DNA of 64,000 bases. Source: Puccinia triticina. Lineage: Eukaryota > Basidiomycota > Pucciniomycetes > Pucciniales > Pucciniaceae. The notes under the pieces were generated by a model that had not been told where the DNA came from, did no database searches, and saw only the letters and a list, made by a program, of their open reading frames with translations. The position numbers and the translations under genes are program-made. Shown piece after piece: positions 46,526-56,241 of this stretch; position 1 is the stretch's first letter, and each line of letters opens with the position of its first letter. The stretch lies in assembly GCF_026914185.1 (NCBI RefSeq), contig NC_070567.1:1762001-1826000 (forward strand). Reading direction: 5' to 3'.

Positions 46526-47403
46526 TCAGGCCATCTTGAATTTTTCCTTCCACTTGTTCGCGCCGCTCTTTGGCTTCCGTTTGTACGGTTTTGAGCCCGA
46601 CGCCTTTGGCTTGGAGCGGTCAATCTTTGGGATCTTGTAGACCTTCTTCGGATCGCGCTCGCTGCTTTCCTTTTTCGATTTCTTGTTATCCTCGAGCACT
46701 TTGATGTGCTTGCGTTCTGTGTAAGAGTTCCAGCCATCCGAGTGATTTGCTAGGATCTCCTTCCACGGGAGGAATTTCTGGACAACCCTGAACAACGAGA
46801 TGATTTGCTTGAGGTACGACTTGAGGAGCTCCATCTCGTTGTAATTCTTGCCGTTCAAGTAAGCGGCTTTCGTCGCTTTGAATATTGCTATTGCGTCCTC
46901 TTGCGCTTTGTTGAGGACTAGGACCGAGCAATGTTAATATAGAATCTTTGGCGTTAGTATACTTAGACGGTGTGTCGACTAACCTTGAGGGGGTACCTTT
47001 ACTACTACCTCTAGTTCGTCCTCCTCGGCCTTGCCTTCCTCGACCTCTTTTGGTGGGGGGAGGATTCGCTGAGTGGTCCTTTCCTGATCTGGTATCGACC
47101 ATATCGGAAAGAGTAGTCAGTTAGGTTGTTGTTTGTTTTATATCTCGGTTAGGTGGGTGAAAGTTTTACCTTTGAGTAATTTGAGCACCGCGGCTTTTGG
47201 GTTGAATTGCTTTTTGATTATCCTAGCGGGTAGCGTTGCCGGGTGAGGTCGTCGTCGCTCCTGGTACGGGCTAAGGAAGAAGCCGGGCGGGAGAGACTCT
47301 GTGCGTTTAGCTTTTCTCTTCTTGGTTGCGGTTTTCGGATTGGCGGATTTTGTCGTATCCAGTTGGTTATCGGCTGGTTTAGCGGCTGGAACGGGAGCAG
47401 ACA
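46526..47403 (-). CDS. Spliced open frame of unknown function between Gypsy 5' LTR and gag
   Basis: Three exons on minus: 47403-47170, 47088-46984 and 46917-46526, ending in TGA. Both internal introns have GT/AG borders and matching phase, the second with a TACTAAC branch point, and a TGTAG acceptor precedes the first exon, so an upstream exon is missing. The product of about 242 residues is basic: KKRKAKRTESLPPGFFLSPY, then RRPHPATLPARIIKKQFNPK, an acidic insert EVEEGKAEEDELEVVVK, EMELLKSYLKQIISLFRVVQ, FLPWKEILANHSDGWNSYTE and a Lys-rich tail. No family recognised; nuclear or nucleic-acid binding is a guess from charge. An overlapping ATG frame (47102, MVDTRSGKDH) resembles some retrotransposon gag starts and is an alternative reading of part of the region. 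Confidence 0.5.
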
Positions 47404-47508
47404 CTACAGTCAAAATATAGAGATAAAATGGCAGAAATACATTTTTGACAGTTTAGTTTTATGTATTTTTATATGTATTTTATTGTTTTTTATCTCTATT
47501 GCACAATA

Positions 47509-47709
47509 GGGGGGTTCACAATAGGATAAAAGTAAAATTTTAGAGTCAATTTTAAGGTCTTTATCAACAAATTTTTGAAAATCTGGCAAGGTGTACAGGA
47601 CTGGGTATCCCCTGAGAATCAGAGCAACATCTTTATTTTTTAAAAAGTTGTTCATAAAGGCCTTAAAATTAGCTCTAAAGTTTTATTTTTATCCTATTGT
47701 GAACCCCCC
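47509..47709. mobile_element. 201-bp MITE with TA target duplication, second copy
   Basis: Same length and nearly the same sequence as 4772-4972, same orientation, flanked by TA (47507-47508 and 47710-47711). It lies in the leader of the Gypsy element. Confidence 0.9.
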
Positions 47710-47877
47710 TAATATGTCAGAAACAAGAAAAAAACTCGTACTTGTTTAGTGGATTTAATTGGTTTTTATGTAAAACTGAAGTACTGACAGCAAAAATATG
47801 GGGATAATTGCTAAAAATAAGGAAAAAACTCAGAAAAAAATCAGTTTTATCCTTGACAGGTACTTTGGGTAAAAAAA

Positions 47878-47895
47878 CACGATGAGGCCCCCAAA
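47878..47895 (-). other. Candidate primer-binding site of the Gypsy element
   Basis: Directly inside the 5' LTR end (minus ...GCTGTCA) follows TTTGGGGGCCTCATCGTG; the TGGGGGCCTCATCG part would pair with a tRNA 3' end terminating in CCCCCA. The tRNA was not identified. Confidence 0.5.
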
Positions 47896-49205
47896 TGACA
47901 GCTCTGTTTATGAAGCTTAGGGCAAAAACCCGTCAAAAATAAGGGTTTTTGGGCCCTAGCACTATAACTGTGCTGATTTAAACACTGGTAATGTAAATTA
48001 CCAAGCTTGTTACGTGGCAAATATGGCCACTACAAGGGTTTAACACTCTGTAACAGAGGAGGAATTAATTATGTAATTAATAATATCCCACTTTCTTAAA
48101 TCCACAGAATTCTAGACCTGCAGATCTAAGTTTTGGGGTGTTTTTTTCTCAAAAGATGGGGCAAAAAATTCCCCTTTATCTCACTTGGCACGTTGAATAT
48201 CCCCAAAGACCCAAAGGCCCTATGGATGACCCTCCAGCTGTGCCGGAGCAACGCGCAAAAGAGGGCCGGTTGGTAAACTAGCCAGGGAGGGCCTAACCAA
48301 GCAGTTAGGGGGCTCCCAGGGAGGGGGCGGACAAAACCGAATCCCCTGCGGATCCATCAACTCCATAACCTCCTCTTTATATACTCACGCACATAACCTA
48401 CCACGCACCGGCTGTTTCCCCGAATCCACAGCTATGCCACACTTGCTCCTATGATATTACCGCCCGTTTCGCCAAACCACAGCCAGGCCACACCTTGTCC
48501 TACACTACCGTCACCGCCCCGGTGGCGCCACACTTGCAGCACAACTCAACATGTCACTCCTGTCACCCTGAACTCCCATGTGCACGACAATTCAGAAATG
48601 GCCCAATGCCACGCTCACCCACAACAGGCGCATCCCTCTCCATTCTAACCCTGGCGCAGCCCGTCTCGCGCTGTAGATGCCAGTCTCCCCCGCCAACTCT
48701 ATCCAACCCATTCTACTGTCTCTTTGAGGACTTGGCTGTCAACAACTATACCCTTGTGCGTCTCTCTCAAAAACTCACAGATCCTTTTTCCCCCACTCAC
48801 TTTCCTTCTGTTATGCAGCAAATCAATCCCCACAGAGGGGTGAACACTGAGCATCTCAATTGATCCAAATTCATCGGTCGCATGCTTGCCTTTGCTATCT
48901 TCCATAGGTTTGTCTATATTGTCTTTCTCTCTTTTGATGTTTGACACTGAGGTTGTTTTTCTAGGAGGTTCCTGGATGTGTATTTCATCACAAGTTTCTA
49001 CAAGATGATCCTCAAAACTCAAGAAGGTTGCTCCTGCTGACATGAAGAGTGTGAAGCCGAGATAATTGACATGGATGATGTAAGTTTGTGTTTATATGGG
49101 GAAAGAAGGACGGTGGTCTGAAGTAAATGTTTTCTTGTAGGGAGAACAACATCATGGATGTCCTTGAGAGTTTGTTGTTGGTCCAGGTCAAGAAGTTTGG
49201 CAAAG

Positions 49206-49805
49206 TAACGATAGATATGAAGAAGAGCCGCCGCAACATACAGGTGACTGAGGAGAACACAAGAGAGAGTACATTGAGTTGATTACTCAATGGCGGGTCG
49301 GGAAGCGAGTGGTGGAGCAATTCCCGGCGTTCTTGAGCGGCTTCCACGAGCTGATCCCGTAGAAACTGATCAACGTCTTTGACAAGCGCGAGCTCGAGCT
49401 ACCAATCGGGGGGATGTTGAACATCGACATGGACGACTGGATCAAACACACCAATTATTGGGGATATCAGCCCGACGAACAAGTCATCAAGTGGTTCTGG
49501 CAAGCCTCCGCGCCTGGCCTGCCGAGAAAAAATCCCGCTTGCTCCATTTCACCACTGGTCAGTCCCCCTCCCCCTCACCCTTGTTTTTTTTTGTGGGAAA
49601 ATGCGCGGGCTGAGAGACGCACATTCACTTTCTCCCCCCTCAGTTAGGTACATCTAGGATCCCCGTTAACGGGTTCCAAGATCTCCAAGGATCTGATGGC
49701 CCTCGTCGATTCACGATCAAGAAAGCAGGTGAAATCACCCAGTTGCCTAAGTCACATACATGCTTCAGCAGGTTCGACTTGCCCCGCTATCCCACCTCCA
49801 ACAAG
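49206..49805 (+). pseudogene. Captured HECT ubiquitin ligase fragment (Rsp5/NEDD4 type)
   Basis: Translation in changing frames matches the C-terminal lobe of the HECT domain of Rsp5-like E3 ligases: [76 protein letters not shown] and [14 protein letters not shown], the last containing the catalytic cysteine. A TAG replaces a codon after HELIP, a two-base shift lies after TRE, and another shift follows KWFW. An intron is retained (GTCAGT donor after FTTG, GTTAG acceptor before the GTACATCT exon), and the fragment ends at a GTAAAG donor at 49806. The WW/C2 domains and the last codons are missing. Confidence 0.85.
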
Positions 49806-50769
49806 GTAAAGTTCCCCCCTCCCTTCATCCTTCTTTTTGATGTGCTTGTTTGAGGTTTGTTGGGATGATAGGTTGGAGCGGAACATCAGCTTGGCAACCG
49901 CGGAAACTCTTGGTGTGTCTCCCTCCCTTCCTTTCTTTTGGTTTGTTCTGGGATGAAGAGCTGATTTGGGTCTCTCAATAGACGTTCTTGTAGGATTTGC
50001 GGTCGAGTGACACGGCGACGACGGTACCAGTGCCTGACGACGGGCTGCCCCACGGTAGCCCGACGCGTGCCCCATTGGCGTCGGGTTGTCAGTCCGAGGG
50101 AGCCGAAATCGCTCTTGTGGTGTATCCTGACTCCTTTGAGACCCAAAACAAGAGCGACTGATCCTATGGTTCGTTGGACGAGGTGGTACTCCTAGCTGCC
50201 GTGAGGTGGGTATTCAGATGCCGGACAGGTATACCGCCTCCCCCTGACTGATGTTAATGGCTGGTTTATCATTTGACAAATAGCAGTTTGCCGAGCCAGA
50301 CTCCCCCGGCCCGTCATCTGTTCCTCCAGGCACAGACTTGGGTGCCTCAGTCCCATCTCCAGCCCCTGACACCCCCTTGGATGTCATAAAGAGTGTTTTT
50401 AAGACTTGTGAGATTCCCTCTCCTCTAATCCTAGCGACTTGGCAATCTTTAACCCTTACCGGAAAACTGATTGGAATGGCTTTTAGATGGGTCTGCTCGA
50501 CCCTCATCCCCAAACCCAGCTGCGAAGAGGATGCGATTGTCTTTGGGTACGTGCATTTCATACCCTTGCTTGGGCTGCCCTTGCAGCTGACGGCTTCTTC
50601 ATCTTCAGATGGTAAAAAGAATACCAAGTTGGATCTTCCCCGGCCAACGCCATTTATGCCGGTTAAGGAGAATTTCAGTCGCGTTTCGGCTTCAGAACAT
50701 GCACAACCTCTGATTCTGCCGACGATCCCCAAGAACTCTCCTCTCCCAGCTACCACGCAAAATAAGACT
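49806..50769. other. Unassigned sequence in Helitron B
   Basis: Open plus frame 50338-50955 (Ser/Pro/Leu-rich) could be an upstream exon of the following fragment but has no recognisable domain. A GTTGGGCGGA-free GC-rich stretch at 49990-50160 shows nothing specific. Confidence 0.25.
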
Positions 50770-52045
50770 TGTCCACCTTTGACTTCAGCAATCACTCGGC
50801 AATCCGAAGGCCTTCGAGCCCCGGGGCTGCCTCCTCCAATGGAAGAGAGCCGGTTAAAATCATCTTCATGCCCCCGGCTGGCAATGCCTCTACTGCTGAC
50901 TCTGGCTCAACTCTTCTCAGCCCATTGGAAGTCTGTGAAAATCAGGTGCCCATGAGGACATGCGATCTAACCCCCGGAGCCAATCATCAAGTCACCACCG
51001 GGAGCGCCCCTGCCCTTGACGCTGCCAATCCCCTCGAGCCAGCCCCTACTCATTCCCAGTCTACTCTGGCCGCATCCCAGAGCCGCGCAAGTGATCCACA
51101 GGCCGCTTGCGACGCCTCAAGAAAGAAGAAGCTTGATGAGCCGATGACAGGCATTGAGGTGTTCAGGCGTCCAATCAGCAAAAAGGGTTAGCATATCTCC
51201 ATTCTCATAGATCATCACAAAATGCTGATCTATGCTTTGCTTGCTCATGTAGGCCTGCTCCGCAACATCGACCAACTGGAGATCCTGAAAGACGAGATGG
51301 AGCTCAATGAGGGTCTGGCGCATATCGCAAGGAAAGCTGTCGATAATTCCCCTCTCTTCCTTCCAATAGCCAAGGAGGTCATTGCCTACCGAGTCAAGAA
51401 TTGCTTTGATAATGGCGGTTTCAGGGTCGGCACTTTCAAGCTCAAAAGGAGTTCTCCGGAGTTGCTGGCCCTCTTTGAGGCAGCTAACACCAAGGAGTTT
51501 GCATCAGTCATCCGCTGCAGTAAGTCTCTGGCCTCCACAAAGCTCCCCACCCCTATTCGGTGGTGCTAACATTTGTCTGACCACTCAGGCCCCCGCCTCA
51601 CCCAGATCGATGGTGATGATGTTTTTTTTAGCAACAAGGACTTGATCGACTTCGACTCAATTGCAGAGCTCGCAAAGGCAAAGAAAAACCCGGAAATTGA
51701 CGCTTCGTGGCGCTCGCTTATTGCCCTCATGCAAAGGTCGAAAACCTCTGAGAATGAGGAGTACAGTCCCCAGGAACAAGGCATGAAACTATCAGTCGGC
51801 AAGGTCCATACACTACTTCAATCCTGTATCGGTCAGATTGCTAGCGGTTGCAAACCTGTGGTAGAGGCTGCTCCTTCCGCGGACGACACGATTGCCGGCG
51901 GCCTCAAGATCATGTGTGAGAAAGCGTCCCACTTCAGGGCTGGTGCTCAAGGAACCTCGAATCACCGTGGTAATGGTCTCCATTTTCTGCAAGAGCGAGT
52001 TTGGGAGTCTCTGATTGCGCTCATATTGATGGATTACTCGGTTGA
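50770..52045 (+). pseudogene. Captured multi-exon gene fragment of unknown family
   Basis: Exons on plus: about 50770-51187, ending EVFRRPISKK; about 51251-51520 (GLLRNIDQLEILKDEMELNE, RVKNCFDNGGFRVGTFKLKR); about 51589-52045 (SPRLTQIDGDDVFFSNKDLI, GLKIMCEKASHFRAGAQGTS). The junctions GGTTAGC/CATGTAG and GTAAGT/CTCAG join in phase. It ends at a poly-G run (52058-52078) and lacks a convincing start, so it is a fragment. I do not recognise the family; it could be a lineage-specific protein. Confidence 0.5.
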
Positions 52046-52057
52046 AAGTCAAGAAAA

Positions 52058-52078
52058 AGGGGGGGGGGGGGGGGGGGG
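52058..52078. repeat. Poly-G tract
   Basis: About 20 consecutive G at the end of the captured coding fragment. Confidence 0.95.
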
Positions 52079-52577
52079 AGAGTTGTGGCTCTGCGCTCCT
52101 CTGTTGCCTCGTGCTCGTCGTCGTCTCTTCTCTCTCCTCTTCCTATCTCACATCTACATATGCACCCCCACCCACAGACACTACATATATATCTATATGA
52201 ACAGATCCTTTCCACAGTCACAGGTCTCATGCTGTGTTGCTTTGCGCGTCGGCCCCCTCGACTCCTGCGTCACACGCCAGGGGACAGGATACTACAATTT
52301 CTAATCCTTATCTATTACCTTAGGTGGAATACATACGTTTCTTCTGGTCTTCATTTGTGGGCCATGTATCTTTACTCAATAATATTAGTAAACTGACTTT
52401 TGTTGAAACCTTTCTCTTGTCTTTCTCACGCTTTTTGTTGTTGAATGATGGCCTGAATGTACACGCATATTTCTCAGTTTTTGTAAAACTTAAAACATTA
52501 ATGATATAGAGAATGACCATGACTTTAGCATTTTTATTATTGTTCTGTTGATATATATACACATCTTTATTTTTTGA

Positions 52578-52740
52578 TTGATTCTTCTGCTTCGAGTTCT
52601 GAAAAGAATCCGGAAGCAAATGAGACAAATTTTCTTCTGCTCCGAGTGCTCAAAAGAATCTGGGCAAGCAAATAAGATGTATCTGTGGGCTTTTTTCTGA
52701 TTTGAGTACTGAAAAGAATCTGGGCAAGCAAATAAATTCA
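52578..52740. repeat. Tandem repeat near the Helitron B 3' end, about 57-bp unit
   Basis: Three degenerate units sharing CTTCTGCTYCGAGT and AAAAGAATCTGGGCAAGCAA. Position is subterminal in Helitron B. Confidence 0.75.
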
Positions 52741-53637
52741 ATCTGGAAAGTGCTGCTATAACCCATCTGGAAATTAATTTGTGAGGCACACTAACACCAC
52801 CCTGCGGCGGCGTAGCCGCTTTAAACTCTAGTGTAATTATTAATTACAGGGAATTAATTTGGCGTAAAAGTAGGTGGTAAGCGCTTAAACTGATTGGCTG
52901 CTTGACAGAGGCGGTGGTCTTATGGCAACTACTTATAAGGATAAAGCGTTAAATATGCTAATAAGGGATTTTTGATGATTTAAAGGGTTTAATCCAGCAA
53001 TTTTACGTGCTGGGTATGGTTTATAAGGAAAAGGGGCTACAATAGTAGCAGGGGAGAATATTCATGGCAAACTTACGGTTTATGGGCGGTGAATGGTCTG
53101 GGGGATCTTTTCCTGAGGGCCAAATAGGCCTCTATTTATAGAGGGGACTTCAGTGGGCGTAAACACTGAGTCCTTTTTTCCCTATGGGAGTATCCAGGGA
53201 TGTAGCCGTGAAAAGGGCTTGGCAATGGGTAATTTAATTGTATTGTAATAGACTAATTTCCCTGACTCTGTCACATGACATATTTATAACCAATTGTCAT
53301 GTGAAAGAGCTTCAGTAGAAGTCTACATAATACTTTCACGGGGTATTTTTACACAAGTAATATTACTCATTAATGTACAACAGTTTAATTTCATGTACAT
53401 TGTTTGTTTTACTAAATTTATGTATGTAATACTATTTTTGGGCGCTTTCTGGGGCCAATTCTTATTTGTACAATTAGTACATGAAGGAATAGGAATAAGG
53501 GGGTACTTTAAGTAGGCGACCCCCCTTAATTTATGATGGGGAATCTGATTCTGCAATAATAATTTAATAATTATTATTATTTACTAAGTTATTGCAGTCT
53601 TTTGGATACTTGATGTATCTCTAAGGCTGACAAGCGA

Positions 53638-53780
53638 CGCCCGCTGCGCTGCGCTAAAATTGCCGCTTTCTGCAGCGTAGCGCAGCTTTTCAGTCTTGCA
53701 TGGACAGACACAAGCTGAGTTAAGCCTCTCCAGGCAGGTGGAAAGCGTCTCTGAAGGAGAGGCTTAGGACTAAAGTCAAA
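53638..53780. repeat. AGCGC/GCTGCGC-rich repeat region (right part)
   Basis: CCCGCTGCGCTGCGCTAA and CAGCGTAGCGCAGC continue the composition of 23212-24052, as expected if the Gypsy element inserted into that repeat. Confidence 0.6.
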
Positions 53781-54389
53781 TTCTGGGCCTGAGGCTGACA
53801 GGGGTTTTTGAAAAAAAAAAATAGACAGAGGGTTTTGAAGAAAATCAATAATTTTGTATTTAAATTTATTTTATAATTAGTTCTACACTTTTACAAGAAA
53901 TCCCAGCTGACCATGCTGTAGCCCTTGATCTCAGCTGTCTAGCACATATTTTCTCAAGTAGTTTCAACAAAAATTGGGAGCCATTCTTTCCAGGGCTGTT
54001 CCTGAGCAATGTGATATACCCATTGGGCCGATTGCTTCAAGATTGGACAGTGTTAGGTCTGGGTCTTGGGGGAGGGGGACTGGGTTGTGCTCTCTGGCTA
54101 AGTAGATTGATTGCTGGATGGGGAGAGGTGGATCTCTCCACAGCTGCCCTATGAGGATGGGAGCTGTGACATGTATCTACATATGTGACATGTCTGTGGG
54201 ATAGGTGTTGTGGGGTGTGCAAACTCCAAATCTGGAGAGTCAGAGGAGTCAAGAGGTGGAACGTGGAGTGCAATTTTGATCATGAGTTTTTCATCCTCTT
54301 ATCCACAATAATAGGCTATGGCACGTCTGTACGGCTCATAACAGACATGTCAGCGCCAGTCTCTTAGGTGAAACAGGGCTGATGGTTTT
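53781..54389. other. No gene seen
   Basis: Mixed composition, short frames; a near-palindromic ATGTATCTACATATGTGACATG patch at about 54170. Nothing supported. Confidence 0.3.
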
Positions 54390-55316
54390 TCAGATGAAGG
54401 TTGCACTATAGCTGCGCTGAGTAGCCGCCAGTGGAAAGAAGTCCAACTCAACGCTGTAAAGCGGAGGGTCTAGCATCCTTACTAAGTAAGGGGACGCAGT
54501 GATGATTCAAGCCTGCCCCGTTGCTCCTCAAGGCTGATACAGCTACTTGGAATCTAGATTATAGGTGTTATGACATCCACCTGTATCTAGGAGACTTACT
54601 TGAAGTGGAGTGCGGAGGGGTGAAGATAAAGAGAAAGGTTTTGGATTATATAAAACCCCACTCACTAAGGTTTTGGTTAACTAGTAAGGTTGATGGGTTT
54701 GTATGTGTAATAATCTAGGAAAAGATCTCTCCAGAGGAAAGATCCCCCCCTTTTATATTACAAGGTCCTGATCCTCCTTGAAGTCAAGGCCCTAGAGGTA
54801 TCCTTAACTCCAAGGAAGGAAAGAGGACCACAGAATTCAGGAAAGGAGTTACATTAATAATGATGTAATCTCTTTATGTATGGAAAATCCGTAGAGAGAT
54901 ATACTCCTAAGGTTCCGATCCGGACCCCGCAGATCCGGAGAAATCCAGAAGCCCCGCAGGCTGGATCAGGGTTTGGGATTGAGCTCGAGAGATCTGGAAT
55001 CTGGTCAGATAGTGAAAAGCGCTCCAAAAGCGAGATTTATGCGGGAAAACCTCAGAAAACACCTGAAAATAGGGTCTTTTCTCAGGGAATACCCGTCAAA
55101 CGCACATGAATCAGGAACTCTACGGGGGAATCCCTGGCATACCCAATCAAATTTTTTTTTGGGAAATGCCCCTTGCTTTCAGATCCGGTAAAATCCGGCC
55201 GGATTCCGGATAAGACCAGGGTCAGGGTGCAGGATGGGTAATATCTGGCTCTGGGGCACCGGATTGGAACCTTATATACTCCATTAGTACATTATTATTC
55301 TTAATCAATGTAAATA
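54390..55316 (+). repeat. Interspersed repeat, copy 2 (pieces 54390-54899 and 55283-55316)
   Basis: Colinear with 11982-12396 and 13251-13375 (AAGCGGAGGGTCTAGCA, GTATGTGTAATAATCTAG, TTTTATATTACAAGG, CATTAGTACATTATTATTCT). Here the CTTAACA element seen in copy 1 is absent at that site, and a different MITE is inserted. Confidence 0.65.
54908..55274. mobile_element. hAT-like MITE, 367 bp
   Basis: TIR TAAGGTTCCGATCCGG / CCGGATTGGAACCTTA and an exact 8-bp duplication TATACTCC (54900-54907, 55275-55282). The empty site is seen in repeat copy 1 (AAATACTCCATTAG at 13327). Internal CCGGCCGGATTCCGG words near the right end. Confidence 0.9.
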
Positions 55317-55468
55317 GGGGGTTTCAAAGTAGACCCGCGCGTGCATGCAGGTCAGTTTGCATAACCCAGCTTTGTGGGGAGACTGCAAGTTGACGTTCAA
55401 CATTTGAGTTGAACACCGGCTTGCCTTGCCTTGCAACTGGCATGCGCGGGTCTACTTTGAATCCCACC
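55317..55468. mobile_element. 152-bp MITE with TA duplication
   Basis: Arms TCAAAGTAGACCCGCGC and GCGCGGGTCTACTTTGA near both ends, flanked by TA (55315-55316, 55469-55470), Tc1/mariner-like. Confidence 0.75.
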
Positions 55469-55470
55469 TA

Positions 55471-56241
55471 GCTTAACAAAGCCACTCAAACGGAGGTCCG
55501 GGGGACCCGCGTGGAGCGCTCTCCGTAGGAGAGGCTTACTCGCTATCCCTCAATTTTGGCAGGAGCAGAAGTGGTATTCAGTGCAAAAAATAAAAATACA
55601 GCCCTATAAATTGTAATAAAAACAATAAAAGAAAACTGAATAGATAGTCTTGTAGCCTTGATAAATGCGCAAATTTTGACCCCTGTTCCAGCGTCTCAAT
55701 CCAAAGACTGCACTCCCTAGTGGCAAAAGTGTTCAGGAATCTGGTCAAGGCAGCAAAACAAAACTCCAAACCATGTCTTAAGTTTGGAAGATCCATGTGT
55801 GGATCCACATTTGGCCAGAGGGAAGCACAGTGGTGATCTTAGCTTTGTACATACAATGTGTCAATTTACATACAACCTAGAAAGCATGCAGATTGCTTGG
55901 TCCACAAGATCTGCAAGCAATACAGCCTTGTGAATCCTTGTGCAGATCCATTTCTTGAGAAGTCACTTTTCAAAAATTTATTAAAAATACATTGATGGTG
56001 ATACAAAAATTCTGAGGAGACAGAATTGTAGAGGAGATGTCAAAGGGTCAGAAAGCTGTGGCTCAGACCTTTGGAGGTGCTGGGGGCAGAGCTATTAAAA
56101 AGTTAAAAAACCTTACAGCCATTTGGTACTTTCTGCTCCCCTATGAAATTGGGGATAATATGCAAGCCCCTCCCTGCGGGAGGGGCCGCTTCGCGGCCAG
56201 CCACAGCGAGCCTCCCACCAGGGGGACTTGTGTTAAGTTAG
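55471..56241. mobile_element. CTTAACA-type element, second copy
   Basis: Left end GCTTAACAAAGCCACTCAAACGG and right end GGGGGACTTGTGTTAAGTTAG match the ends at 12397-13242; the AGCCCCTCCCTGCGGGAGGGG hairpin before the right end corresponds to that of the first copy. No clean target duplication. Confidence 0.55.

Larger units (their letters stand above)
48086..52831 (+). mobile_element. Helitron B, 4.7 kb
   Basis: Plus-strand 5' end TCCCACTTTCTTAAATCCAC, related over about 280 bp to the 5' regions of A, C and D, and 3' hairpin GCGGC-GTA-GCCGC then TTTAAACTCTAG ending at 52831. Flanked by A and T. It sits at exactly the LTR position occupied in the other LTR by Helitron A, in the opposite orientation. 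It carries an HECT ligase fragment and a second gene fragment, both in plus orientation, but no Rep/helicase. Confidence 0.9.
24058..53632 (-). mobile_element. Ty3/Gypsy chromovirus, full-length but riddled with insertions
   Basis: Minus-strand LTR retrotransposon bounded by TGACAGCTC at 24058 and GGCTGACA ending at 53632, with the 5-bp target duplication AGCGA at 24053-24057 and 53633-53637. With insertions removed the 3' LTR is 990 bp and the 5' LTR 991 bp. A polypurine tract (35229-35245) and candidate primer-binding site (47878-47895) sit in the right places. Coding order on minus: gag, zinc knuckle, protease (DSG), RT (YIDD), RNase H, HHCC integrase, chromodomain. Inserted into it: Helitrons at 24248-27616, 28155-34966, 41129-45801 and 48086-52831, a solo LTR at 37424-38247 and a MITE at 47509-47709. 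Frameshifts and stops make it inactive. Confidence 0.95.
47896..53632 (-). repeat. 5' LTR of the Gypsy element (two pieces)
   Basis: Pieces 47896-48085 and 52832-53632 total 991 bp and are interrupted only by Helitron B. Colinear with the 3' LTR at 24058-35228 apart from scattered substitutions. Confidence 0.95.

Noticed and set aside
47878..47895. Assigning a specific tRNA primer to the primer-binding site
   Set aside because: The match cannot be evaluated without the host tRNA set.
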